Shown: positions 1 to 7,854 of the stretch, piece after piece
How the letters are laid out: the number at the start of each line of letters is the position of its first letter
Position numbering within the stretch: position 1 is the first letter of the stretch
Source: Micromonospora luteifusca
GTDB lineage: Bacteria > Actinomycetota > Actinomycetes > Mycobacteriales > Micromonosporaceae
Reading direction: 5' to 3'
Length of the DNA: 64,000 nt
Assembly: GCF_016907275.1 (NCBI RefSeq)
Contig: NZ_JAFBBP010000001.1
Coordinates: 620,001-684,000 of the forward strand
Translations under genes and position numbers: made by a program
The notes under the pieces: model-generated
Seen by the model: only the letters and a program-made list of their open reading frames with translations
Told to the model about the DNA's origin: nothing
Databases searched by the model: none

Positions 1-198
1 GCACAACCGAAGGACGGGCGGGCCATCTTCTTCGTCGTCGAACCTGATCGTGCCCGGCTGAGCGACCTTGCCCAGCGCCTTCGGACCGGACGGCTCAACC
101 CCATCGTCGGCGCCGTGCGACCGCTCTCCGAAACGCCCTCCGCGTTCGCCCGCCGCCGCCGCACACCCGGCAAGACGATCATTCAGGTTCAACAATGA
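1..198 (+). CDS. Zinc-type alcohol dehydrogenase/quinone oxidoreductase, C-terminal end only
   Basis: Only the last 65 codons lie in the window, reading in frame from base 1 to a TGA. The visible tail has the layout typical of the end of NADP-dependent medium-chain quinone oxidoreductases: a segment PDRARLSDLAQRL, then LNPIVGAVRPLSETPSAF and a terminal RTPGKTIIQV strand. In that family the protein reduces quinones or enals with NADPH. The stop codon is 10 bases before the glycosyltransferase start and the Shine-Dalgarno of the latter overlaps it, so the two are probably co-transcribed. The catalytic and Rossmann parts are outside the window, so the substrate cannot be judged. Confidence 0.75.
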   Translation, partial: AQPKDGRAIFFVVEPDRARLSDLAQRLRTGRLNPIVGAVRPLSETPSAFARRRRTPGKTIIQVQQ

Positions 199-208
199 GG
201 AGACGTGC

Positions 209-1513
209 ATGGCCAAGGTGGTAGTGGGAGCGACTCCCTTTCAGGGGCACGTGAGCCCGGTCCTCACGGTCGCGGCGGACCTGGTCAGGCGTGGTCATGA
301 GGTGGTCGTGTACACCGGATCCCGGTTCGAGAAGCGGGCTCTGGCGATCGGAGCGCGATTCCAGGCGCTGCCGCCGGAAGCCGACCTCGACGACCGGAGC
401 CTGGACACCCTCTTCCCGGCGCGGGCCACTCTGCCGCCAGGGCCGGCCCAGTTGTCGTTCGACTTCGAGACTTTCTTCCTCGGCCAACTGCCCGCGCAGG
501 TGCGCGGTCTCCGCGCGCTGCTGGCGACGTTCCCCGCGGACGTGGTGCTCGGTGAGCTCGGGTTCTGGTCGATACCGGTGCTCCACCTCTCCACGGCGCG
601 GGAGGAACGCCCGACGCTGGTGACGCTGGGCACCGTCCCGCTGTTGATCCAGAGCGAGGACGTTCCCGCGTTCGGTGCCGGCATGCTGCCGACGCCCGGC
701 GAGGAGGCACGCGCCCGCAACCGAGCGATGAACGCCGAGGTACGCCAGGTCTTTGCCGACCTGCAGAGGTTCGGCGAGGCGACGCTGACGTCGTTGGGCG
801 TGACATTGCCCGACTACCTCTTCGACGCGCCTTTTCGCCGTACGGACCATTACCTGCAACTGACCGTGCCCAGCTTCGAGTACCCCCGCAACGATCTTCC
901 CGAGCACCTGCGGTTCGTCGGCACGCTTCCTCCGACGTCCAGCAGCGGTTTCACCGAGCCGGCATGGTGGTCTGAGCTGTCGGGCGGTCGGCCGGTGGTG
1001 GTCGTGACCCAGGGAACCGTCGCCAACACCGATCTGAACGAACTGGTCATCCCCACGGTGCGCGCCCTCGCCGACCTCGACGTCCTCGTGGTGGCCGCCA
1101 CCGTCCGCGAGGACGGCCCCGACCTGGTACGTCAGGCCCTGACCGAGGTGCCGGACAACGTGCGGCTGGCCAGCTTCGTACCGTTCGACCGGCTACTCCC
1201 GCACGCCGACGCGCTGGTCACCAACGGCGGTTACGGCGGGGTGCAGACCGCCCTGCACTTCGGAGTGCCACTCGTGGTCGCCGGTGCCAGCGAGGACAAG
1301 CCGGAGGTCGCGGCCCGCGTCGAGTGGAGCGGCACCGGCGTCAACCTGCGCACCAGCACACCGGGGACGAGCGAGTTGCGCGCCGCGGTGCGGGCGGTGC
1401 TGCACGACCCCGGCTACCGTTCACAGGCAGGGATCATGGCCAAGGAGATCGGCCAGCACGACCCGTTCGACGCGATCGCCGACATCGTCGACGGGAGTGG
1501 TAAGTCACGGTAG
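209..1513 (+). CDS. MGT-family UDP-glycosyltransferase (GT1)
   Basis: A 434-residue soluble GT-B glycosyltransferase of the macrolide/antibiotic type. The N-terminus MAKVVVGATPFQGHVSPVL carries the acceptor-side GHVxP motif. The C-terminal donor half has TQGTVANTDLNELV near 310 and SFVPFDRLLPHADALVTNGGYGGVQTAL near 380, the sugar-nucleotide motif in which the usual His is Asn. The ATG at 209 is chosen because GAGGAG lies 5 bases upstream and the protein then begins exactly at the family N-terminus. Family members add a sugar from a UDP or TDP donor to small hydrophobic acceptors, often inactivating an antibiotic. The gene converges on and overlaps rph by 9 bases; a role in rifamycin glycosylation is possible by position but unproven. 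Confidence 0.88.
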   Translation: MAKVVVGATPFQGHVSPVLTVAADLVRRGHEVVVYTGSRFEKRALAIGARFQALPPEADLDDRSLDTLFPARATLPPGPAQLSFDFETFFLGQLPAQVRGLRALLATFPADVVLGELGFWSIPVLHLSTAREERPTLVTLGTVPLLIQSEDVPAFGAGMLPTPGEEARARNRAMNAEVRQVFADLQRFGEATLTSLGVTLPDYLFDAPFRRTDHYLQLTVPSFEYPRNDLPEHLRFVGTLPPTSSSGFTEPAWWSELSGGRPVVVVTQGTVANTDLNELVIPTVRALADLDVLVVAATVREDGPDLVRQALTEVPDNVRLASFVPFDRLLPHADALVTNGGYGGVQTALHFGVPLVVAGASEDKPEVAARVEWSGTGVNLRTSTPGTSELRAAVRAVLHDPGYRSQAGIMAKEIGQHDPFDAIADIVDGSGKSR

Positions 1514-4102
1514 AAGTTCGACGTAACCGTCGCTCCCGTGCACCCGGATGCGCTGTCCATCGGTGATCAGCCGGGTGGCGTCCAGGACACTGACGACAGC
1601 CGGCAGGCCGTACTCCCGTGCGATCACCGCGCCGTGTGTCATCAGTCCCCCAACTTCCGTCACCAGGCCTGCGATGGCGACGAAGAGGGGCGTCCAACTC
1701 GGGTCCGTGTGGGCCGTGACGAGGATGTCGCCCGGTTCGAGATCGGCCTGGGCCATGTCCAGGATGACGCGGGCGCGCCCTTCGACGGTGCCGGCGGAGA
1801 CCGGTAGGCCGACCAGGGCACCTGTCGGCACGCCATCGCGTCGGTACGCCCCGGTGATGGCCTCGCCCTCGGAGGTCAGCAACCGGGGCGGGGTGAGCGC
1901 GTGGTACGACCGGAACGCGTCCTTGCGCTGCTGGATGAGGGTGGCATCCACCTGCTTCGAGCGCACGACCTCGTGGAACTCCTGGAACGTGAGGTAGAAG
2001 ACGTCCTCCGTCGCGGGGAGCACCTTGGCCTGCACGAGGCGCTCGGCCTCCGCGAGCAGGGCCAGCTTGTAGATGAAGTAGCGGCTGACGATGCCGTACT
2101 TCGGGTACTCCCGGTAGCCGATGAAGGTCCGGACGCGGTCGATCATCCGCTTGGTCTCGTCGGCCTTCTGCTCGCCGTCCGGCAGTGCCCGCAGGCGTTC
2201 GAGCACCTCCTGCGTCTTCCTCTGCGCCTCCTGCCGTCCTTGCTCGAAGCGCCGTCGGGCGGCGCCCGGCTCGAAGGTCCTGACGTTGTCGAGGATCGCG
2301 GGCACGAGCGTGGCTGGGCGTTCGCGCCACCGCGGCCTCGTGATGTCGATCTCGCCGACGCAGCGCATGCCGTACCGGTCGAGGTAGGCCTCGATGGCGT
2401 CGCGCGCTTCGGTCCCGCCCACGAACTTCGGCAACTCGTCCAGGAAGCCGTCGTCCTCGACGCCCTCCAGGAACCGCACTACCTCCGGATGCGGGCGGAT
2501 CACGTCCGCGACGTCGAGCAGCGCCAGTCCCATCTCGGACGTGACGTTGCCGGGGGCGGAGAGCGTGAGGGTGTCGGCCGCGTTCTTCTCGCCCAGCCAC
2601 TCCCCCAGCCGGTCGTTGAGCCACGAGGTGGCGTCCATCCCCGCCATGATCGCCTGCATGTTCAAGGGCTCACCGAGGACCCGCTTGTGTTCCTGGAAGG
2701 CTCCCAGCAGGAAGTCGAACAGCGCCGGGCCGGTCTTCGTCTGGATGTCGCGCCGCAGGGCGGCGATGGACGCCTGACTGCGCTCGATCAACGCGGTGAC
2801 GATGGCCGGATCGGTCTCGATCGGGGTGGGCGCACCGCCGACCGGCGGCTTACCGGGACCGCTGTCCGGGAGTGTCGGGACGAAGTCGTGGCGGTCGAGG
2901 ATGGTCTCCAGCGCGTCCTTGGTCAGCGGATCGGACTTCTCCGCCATCTTCAGGAAACCGGCGCGGCTCGTGGGCGAGGCCAGGAGCCGGGTGGCGTCGA
3001 CGAACAGCCTTCCGCCGGCTTCGTGCATCGGCGCCATGGCCGTCAGCCGCCACATGGAGAGCCCGAGTGGCTTCATCGGGTCGGTCATCATCTGCTGGTG
3101 ACCAACGGAGAGGTAGACGTGGTTCTCCTGGTCGCTGGCAGCGGGGATGGGGAACAGCGTGGTGATCGGCCGACTCTGCACGATCTGGAAGTCGTCGTCG
3201 ACCAGGCACCATTCGATGTCCTGTGGGTTGCCGAAGTGCGCTTCGATCCGCCGCCCGAGCTGCACGAGCCGCACGACCTGCGCATCCGTCAGCGTCGGCT
3301 GCTCCTGCCGCCGCGGGTCGATCGTCACCTCCTGCGTCCCGCCGGCCGGCAGGGCGTGAACGGCACGCTGTTTGACGGCGAGCGTCCTGGCGACGATCTC
3401 GCCGTCACGCACCTTGAAGACGTCCGGGTTCACCCGTCCGGAGACGAGGGCCTCGCCGAGGCCGAAGCTGGCGTCCACGGTGGCGACCCTCCGGTTGCCG
3501 GTGACGGGGTCGGCCGTGAACAGGATGCCGGCCGCCTCCGAAAGGACCATCTGCTGCACGACCACGGCCATGTGGGTCTTCCGGTGGTCGACGCCGTTGC
3601 GCAGGCGGTAGGTCACGGCGCGCTCGGTGAACAGCGACGCCCAGCACCGGCCGACGTGCTGGAGGATCGCCGCCGGGCCCACGATGTTCAGGTACGTGTC
3701 CTGCTGGCCCGCGAAGGAGGCCGTCGGCGTGTCCTCTGCGGTCGCGCTGGAACGCACGGCGTAGGCGGCCTGCTCGCCGAGCTGGGCGAGCGCACTGGTG
3801 ATCGCCGCAGCGAGATCGTCAGGGATGGCGATCGCCTCGATGCTCCGGCGGATCTCCGCGCTGAGCGTACGGATCGTCTCGCGGTCATCCGGGTCCAGCC
3901 GCGACAACTGATCGAGCCGCTCGTCGATCGAGGGCGCTTCCGCCATGATCCGCCGGAAGGCGGCCGTCGTGACGCAGAAGCCAGCCGGGACGCGAATGTC
4001 GTCGATCCGCGACAGCCCGCCCAGGTTGGCGGCCTTGCCGCCGACGACCGCCACCTGCGTCTCGTCAACCTCTCGAAGAGCCAACACATACTGCTCGGTC
4101 AT
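1505..4102 (-). CDS. rph: Rifamycin-inactivating phosphotransferase
   Basis: An 865-residue protein of the PEP-synthase-like antibiotic kinase family. It uses ATP and water to phosphorylate the ansa-chain hydroxyl of rifamycins, giving AMP and phosphate. Residues 1 to about 325 form the ATP-binding domain (GGKAANLGGLSRI, AVRSSATAEDTPTASFAGQQ, IVQSRPITT). A central rifamycin-binding region follows, and the C-terminal swivelling domain carries the phosphohistidine in GGLMTHGAVIAREYG at about His823. Length and N-terminus (MTEQYVLALREVD) agree with characterised Rph enzymes, which are about 865 residues. The start was chosen at this N-terminus, since longer in-frame extensions run through the regulatory DNA. 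Transcription probably begins at the promoter near 4247 with a palindromic element in the leader. No active-site residue appears lost. Confidence 0.95.
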   Translation of the reverse strand: MTEQYVLALREVDETQVAVVGGKAANLGGLSRIDDIRVPAGFCVTTAAFRRIMAEAPSIDERLDQLSRLDPDDRETIRTLSAEIRRSIEAIAIPDDLAAAITSALAQLGEQAAYAVRSSATAEDTPTASFAGQQDTYLNIVGPAAILQHVGRCWASLFTERAVTYRLRNGVDHRKTHMAVVVQQMVLSEAAGILFTADPVTGNRRVATVDASFGLGEALVSGRVNPDVFKVRDGEIVARTLAVKQRAVHALPAGGTQEVTIDPRRQEQPTLTDAQVVRLVQLGRRIEAHFGNPQDIEWCLVDDDFQIVQSRPITTLFPIPAASDQENHVYLSVGHQQMMTDPMKPLGLSMWRLTAMAPMHEAGGRLFVDATRLLASPTSRAGFLKMAEKSDPLTKDALETILDRHDFVPTLPDSGPGKPPVGGAPTPIETDPAIVTALIERSQASIAALRRDIQTKTGPALFDFLLGAFQEHKRVLGEPLNMQAIMAGMDATSWLNDRLGEWLGEKNAADTLTLSAPGNVTSEMGLALLDVADVIRPHPEVVRFLEGVEDDGFLDELPKFVGGTEARDAIEAYLDRYGMRCVGEIDITRPRWRERPATLVPAILDNVRTFEPGAARRRFEQGRQEAQRKTQEVLERLRALPDGEQKADETKRMIDRVRTFIGYREYPKYGIVSRYFIYKLALLAEAERLVQAKVLPATEDVFYLTFQEFHEVVRSKQVDATLIQQRKDAFRSYHALTPPRLLTSEGEAITGAYRRDGVPTGALVGLPVSAGTVEGRARVILDMAQADLEPGDILVTAHTDPSWTPLFVAIAGLVTEVGGLMTHGAVIAREYGLPAVVSVLDATRLITDGQRIRVHGSDGYVELLP

Positions 4103-4207
4103 CGGGACACCTCCGCGGCAGCCATGCTCCGTTGCGCCGCACTGGCCGAAAACCCACCCACGTCGTACCCCCGTTTTGTGGTCGGTGCCGTATCCGGCCG
4201 CCGATTC

Positions 4208-4233
4208 TGCGGCAAGACCCGGGTCTTGCCGCA
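4208..4233. promoter_or_regulatory. Perfect 26-bp palindrome, rifamycin-associated element (RAE) candidate
   Basis: TGCGGCAAGACCC is followed directly by its exact reverse complement. Read on the rph strand, the adjacent 19 bases GGGGCTTGCGGCAAGACCC (4221-4239) match, from memory, the rifamycin-associated element found upstream of rifamycin-inactivating genes in actinomycetes. It lies about 105 bp before the rph start and just downstream of the proposed -10, so it would be in or next to the transcribed leader. The palindrome is directly visible; the RAE identity is recall. Confidence 0.8.
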
Positions 4234-4246
4234 AGCCCCCCGGTGC

Positions 4247-4275
4247 GCTATATGTTAGAAGTGGCAGGGAGTCGG
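4247..4275 (-). promoter_or_regulatory. Putative rph promoter
   Basis: On the minus strand a -10 TATAGC (4247-4252) follows CCGACT (4270-4275) after 17 bases. It places transcription start around 4240, at the edge of the palindromic element. The -35 match is weak. Confidence 0.4.
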
Positions 4276-4292
4276 ATCTCCATGCCACTTCT
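4257..4292. promoter_or_regulatory. Second inverted repeat upstream of rph
   Basis: AGAAGTGGCA (4257-4266) and TGCCACTTCT (4283-4292) are perfect 10-bp inverted arms separated by 16 bases. The element covers the proposed -35 region of rph, so it could be a protein-binding operator distinct from the RAE. The remaining 4293-4510 stretch has no convincing gene on either strand. Confidence 0.5.
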
Positions 4293-4547
4293 TCTTGTCC
4301 TCCTTCCGCCGCCAGCTGCGATCCTTCGCCCGCCTGGAGCGCGCCGGGTGCCCTTCCCCGGATGCCGGACCCCCACGACCGCGACCGCACCCTGCGTTCT
4401 TGCACGCCGGTGACGACGCTGCCACAGCCAGGGCCGGGAGCACTGCGGAGATCGACCTCATCGATGGCGCCACCAGGGGTGTCCCCGCATCCCGACAGCT
4501 CTGGGTGCTCTTGACATCGGAGAGCGTGCCCAGCCACACTTCGCCTT

Positions 4548-4563
4548 GCTAAATGGATTTAGC
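4548..4563. promoter_or_regulatory. Operator-like inverted repeat GCTAAAT-GG-ATTTAGC
   Basis: Perfect 7-bp arms with a 2-bp centre, AT-rich in a GC-rich context, 33 bp before the esterase start. A TTGACA hexamer lies upstream at 4511-4516. The position between putative promoter and Shine-Dalgarno suits a repressor site. Confidence 0.45.
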
Positions 4564-4596
4564 GTGGGCGAGGTCCACTACAGAGGGGTTGCTCAG

Positions 4597-6222
4597 ATGA
4601 GGAAAGCGATCGGAAGACGCAGGCTCAGCCGTGCGATCTCGTTGCTCGCGATCATGTCACTCGGTGCAGGCACCATCTTCTCCACGCCGGCTGCCGCCGC
4701 AGGCAGGCCCTCGGTTGTGGAAGGCGCGACTGTCAAGGCTGACCGCGGTTCACCGACCGGTTACACAGTGAAGTTCGTCTACCACAATCCCAACGCCACC
4801 CAGGTCCGCCTTGCCGGGGACCTGACGCTGCTCGACCTCGGCACCGGCACCACGCGGTATCAGCCGGAAGAGTGGCAGCCGGGGCGCTACCACGCCGGAG
4901 GTACCGAGTTCCTCCGGGACATGACCAAGGACTCGAAGGGATACTGGTCGGTCTCGGTCCCGCTGCACGCCGGGGGCCTCAGCTACTGGTACCGGGTCTG
5001 GGACCCGACTCAGGGCTGGGTGAACAAGCGCATCTGGGATCCCGCCTCGACGGCCCCTCGGCCCCCGGGCGAGTCCTCGTTCCGGGTGCGGAACAACGAC
5101 GTCCTCGACACCGTGTACGTGCCGTACGCCAAGAAGCAGAACGACCCGGTGCTGAAGGAGCGTGCCGAGTACGAGCTGCCGACGGCGGACCCCTCGAAGC
5201 GGGGCACCGTCCAGTACGTCCCCTACACCACGATCCTGGGCGACAGTGGCCACTACCTCGGCGTCTACCTGCCAGCCAACTACGATCCGCACCGCGCCGA
5301 GCCGTACAAGGTTGCCTATCTCGCCCACGGCATCTTCGGTGACGAGACCGACTTCATGGTCCCTGCGAACGTCCCGAACATCCTGGACAACATGACGGCC
5401 AAGGGTGAGATCGAGCCCACGGTGGTTGTCACCATGGGCAACCACTTCACGGGCACCAGCCTCGGCTTCGCCTCCTACAACCAGACCAACGCCGCAAACA
5501 ACCTGGTCCAGACGATCCTTCCCCTCATCGAGGCGAACTACAACGTCTCGACCGAGCGCGCGGGGCGGGCCTACGCCGGCTTCTCGTACGGCGGGATGAC
5601 GGGTGGCGTCGTCATCAAGAACTACCCGACCACGTTCGCCTTCTATGGACACTTCTCCGGTAATCCCTCCCTCACCGCGCAGGACTACGCCAACATCTCG
5701 GACGCGGTCGGGGACGACGACCTCTTCGTGTTCCTCGGCAATGGTGTCTTCGAGGGCAGTCTCGACGCCCAGAACGCCATCGCGAACAACTTCAGGGCTC
5801 AGGGGTTCGCCGCCGCGACGGCCCAGGTCCCCGGCGCGCACGACGGGATGACGGCGGGCCAACTGTTCACGATCTTCGCCAGGAACTACCTGTGGTCGGG
5901 CGTCGACTCGCACCCGGGCACGGCCAGAGTCGTGGTGAAGGCGAAAGCCGCACCCGCGTCGGTCGTACGCGGTGGCACGTTCACGCTGGACGTCGACGTG
6001 CGGGCACAGACCAAGCACAAGAAGGCGCCGAAGGTGACCGGTGAGGTCACCGTGACCTTCGGCGGCACCACGCAGGTGGTCGCGCTGACCGGTGGCGCAG
6101 CCGTCGTCAAACTGCCGACCACCGGACTGTCGGCAGGGGTGTACCCGGTGCACGTCGCCTACTCCGGTGACCCGACTTACGCCCCCGCCGCCGCGGTCCA
6201 CCAGCAGCTGCGGGTTCGGTAG
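4597..6222 (+). CDS. Secreted esterase D/enterochelin-esterase-like alpha/beta hydrolase
   Basis: 541 residues. A Sec signal (basic MRKAIGRRRLSR, hydrophobic core, AAAA cleavage region near 35) is followed by an E-set/CBM48-like beta domain (about 40-160), where VKFVYHNPNATQVRLAGDL is typical of the N-terminal domain of enterochelin and feruloyl esterases. The hydrolase domain (about 205-430) has the nucleophile in AGFSYGGMTGG, an acidic region DDDLFVFLGNG and a late His in PGAHDGMT. A C-terminal Ig-like bacterial domain (about 440-541, TYAPAAAVHQQLRVR end) probably binds surfaces. It likely cleaves ester bonds in plant polymers or siderophore-like substrates outside the cell. ATG 4597 is chosen for the AGAGGGG Shine-Dalgarno and the clean signal peptide. 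Substrate unknown. Confidence 0.82.
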   Translation: MRKAIGRRRLSRAISLLAIMSLGAGTIFSTPAAAAGRPSVVEGATVKADRGSPTGYTVKFVYHNPNATQVRLAGDLTLLDLGTGTTRYQPEEWQPGRYHAGGTEFLRDMTKDSKGYWSVSVPLHAGGLSYWYRVWDPTQGWVNKRIWDPASTAPRPPGESSFRVRNNDVLDTVYVPYAKKQNDPVLKERAEYELPTADPSKRGTVQYVPYTTILGDSGHYLGVYLPANYDPHRAEPYKVAYLAHGIFGDETDFMVPANVPNILDNMTAKGEIEPTVVVTMGNHFTGTSLGFASYNQTNAANNLVQTILPLIEANYNVSTERAGRAYAGFSYGGMTGGVVIKNYPTTFAFYGHFSGNPSLTAQDYANISDAVGDDDLFVFLGNGVFEGSLDAQNAIANNFRAQGFAAATAQVPGAHDGMTAGQLFTIFARNYLWSGVDSHPGTARVVVKAKAAPASVVRGGTFTLDVDVRAQTKHKKAPKVTGEVTVTFGGTTQVVALTGGAAVVKLPTTGLSAGVYPVHVAYSGDPTYAPAAAVHQQLRVR

Positions 6223-6233
6223 ACAGCAGGCAC

Positions 6234-6266
6234 GGTGGGCCGGCGACCTCGCGTCGTCGGCCCACC
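6234..6266. terminator. Bidirectional stem-loop terminator
   Basis: GGTGGGCCG-g-CGAC pairs with GTCG-t-CGGCCCACC around a 5-base loop, between the convergent esterase and the gene at 6311. There is no U-tract, as is common in actinomycetes. Confidence 0.65.
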
Positions 6267-6310
6267 ATCCGCGGTCCAGGGCGACTTCCCGCGTCGGAGT
6301 TCGCGTCTGG

Positions 6311-6829
6311 TCATGGCGTGAACGCGGAGGGCAGGCCGAGTTCGGCCCTGGCGACTTCGATGAAGTCGCGCTCGGCCGCCCACAGGGCGTCGAACCGGTC
6401 GGCCGGCAATGCGTCGGCGCTGTTGCCCGCTCGAACGGCCGCCAGGAGCCTGGCCTGGCGCACCAGCTCCGACGAGCCGCTCACCACCTCGGGTCGCCCG
6501 GCCACCAGCCGGAGCGCGGTCTTGGTGCTCTCCAGCCGCTCCCGGTAGCGGCTGCCCTCGTCGTCGAAGAACGGCATGAGGTCACCCGGATCGCGCGGGC
6601 GCGGCACCGCGGTGATGTGGGCAGCCGGGTTGAGGACGAACGCCACATACTCTCGGGCCGCGCCGATGAACTCGGTGTACGCGTTCAGCCTGATGTCACG
6701 CCACTGCCGGTCCTGGTCGCGGCGCCACAGCCGGTCCTGAGCCCGGACGGTGAGCCACCCACCGATCAGGACCGCCAGCATCGTCGTCGCAGCGGTGACA
6801 CCCGCCTGGATCAGACTCACCGGCACCAC
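6311..6829 (-). CDS. Membrane-anchored protein of unknown function
   Basis: 172 residues, not recognised as a named family. Residues 5-28 form one hydrophobic segment (SLIQAGVTAATTMLAVLIGGWLTV), followed by a strongly charged helical stretch (AQDRLWRRDQDRQWRDIRLNAYTEFIGAAREYV) and a helical C-terminus. This suggests an N-terminal membrane anchor with a cytoplasmic coiled region. Proteins of this shape are common near actinobacterial chromosomal islands. It begins at GTG codons; the first is used, but the GTG three codons later (6820) has the better GGGGTGG Shine-Dalgarno spacing. It stands alone, convergent with the esterase. No catalytic motif is visible. Confidence 0.65.
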   Translation of the reverse strand: MVPVSLIQAGVTAATTMLAVLIGGWLTVRAQDRLWRRDQDRQWRDIRLNAYTEFIGAAREYVAFVLNPAAHITAVPRPRDPGDLMPFFDDEGSRYRERLESTKTALRLVAGRPEVVSGSSELVRQARLLAAVRAGNSADALPADRFDALWAAERDFIEVARAELGLPSAFTP

Positions 6830-6948
6830 CCCATGTTGATCCTTGACTCACCATACCGATCGATGTCACCACCACGGGAGGTCGAGCAAGGGCCCTGAGC
6901 TGCCGCAGGGGTGGCTCAGGAAGGGGGCGGACGTGCCCGTACCAAAAA

Positions 6949-6977
6949 GGCAGGGTGAGCGGAGCGCCCACCCTGCC
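6949..6977 (-). terminator. Rho-independent terminator for the hydrolase gene
   Basis: On the minus strand GGCAGGGTG and CACCCTGCC form a 9-bp stem with an 11-base loop followed by TTTTT. It lies 30 bp after the stop of the alpha/beta hydrolase at 7007-7714. Confidence 0.85.
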
Positions 6978-7006
6978 CATCGGGCTTTTGCCGAAACGTC
7001 AGTCGC

Positions 7007-7714
7007 TCACGCCCGGACCGCCTCGATGATCGTCTCGGCGACCTCGCTCGGCCGGGAAACCACCATCGCGTGCGAACCGCCGACGACCTCGCGCTGGCCC
7101 CGCGGGTCAGCCCGCTCGGCCATGAACCGATGCGCGGCGACCGGGATGTTCCTGTCGGCGTCCCCGAACACGAACCAACTGGGCAGCAATCGCCAGGCCG
7201 GGTCGCCGGAGAGCCCCTCGCCCAGGGCCTGTTCGGTGATGGGCCGCTGAGTCCGAGCCATCAGCGCGGCGACGTCGGTCGACACGTCGGCGGCAAACTG
7301 CTCGTGATACGCGTCCTGGCCGATCGCCACCTCGTTACCACCGGTCGACACCGGGTACTGCACCAGCGTGTCGGCGAGCGTGCTGCCGGGGTATTTCCCG
7401 GTCAGCGACAGCCCCGACTCACCGGTGTCCGGGCAGAAGCCGTTGACGTACACGAGGGCCCGCACCGCTGACTCGTCGGCTGCGGCCTGCGTGATCACCA
7501 TGCCGCCGTAGGAGTGGCCGACGAGGATGACCGGACCGCCGATTCCGCGTATCACGTCCCGCACGTACGCGGCGTCGGCCGCGACGCTTCGCAGCGGGTT
7601 GGCGGCGGCAACCACGTCGTACGCTGCGCCCAGCCGGTCGATCACACCGTTCCAGCTCGCCGACTCGGCGAACGCTCCGTGCACGAGGACGATGGTGGGC
7701 TGCGGTTCGGGCAT
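7007..7714 (-). CDS. Small alpha/beta hydrolase (EstC/MhpC-like)
   Basis: 235 residues with no signal peptide. The oxyanion motif VLVHGAFAESASW starts near residue 9 and the nucleophile elbow is GHSYGGMV near 85. A late acid lies in FVFGDADRNIP and the His in VGGSHAMVVSRP, giving a complete Ser-Asp-His triad. The HGAFAxSxSW start and length match cytoplasmic carboxylesterases often annotated as alpha/beta fold hydrolases or salicylate esterase-like proteins. The ATG is supported by GGGAG 9 bases upstream. It is monocistronic, flanked by its own terminator and, upstream, by that of the ABC exporter operon. The substrate cannot be predicted. Confidence 0.85.
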   Translation of the reverse strand: MPEPQPTIVLVHGAFAESASWNGVIDRLGAAYDVVAAANPLRSVAADAAYVRDVIRGIGGPVILVGHSYGGMVITQAAADESAVRALVYVNGFCPDTGESGLSLTGKYPGSTLADTLVQYPVSTGGNEVAIGQDAYHEQFAADVSTDVAALMARTQRPITEQALGEGLSGDPAWRLLPSWFVFGDADRNIPVAAHRFMAERADPRGQREVVGGSHAMVVSRPSEVAETIIEAVRA

Positions 7715-7811
7715 GACACGAACTCCCTTACTCCGTGGCGCTGTTCACCCTCCGGCCGCGCCGGTGCGCCTGAATACCCCTTCCGCGAGGGTGAAACCTG
7801 CGGCCCTGGCA

Positions 7812-7844
7812 CCGCCGCTCACGGGTGACCCCCATGAGCGGCGG
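7812..7844. terminator. Terminator of the ABC exporter operon
   Basis: CCGCCGCTCA and TGAGCGGCGG form a perfect 10-bp stem with a 13-base loop just after the stop of the permease gene (7855). Confidence 0.7.
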
Positions 7845-7854
7845 CTCTTTCTCG

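Noticed and set aside
1901..4258. 785-codon plus-strand reading frame opposite rph
   Set aside because: Mirror frame of the GC-biased rph gene; no domain, and the rph frame has full family motifs.
4293..4539. Possible small minus-strand gene upstream of rph
   Set aside because: Frame has no Shine-Dalgarno, no recognisable domain and runs through the promoter dyads.
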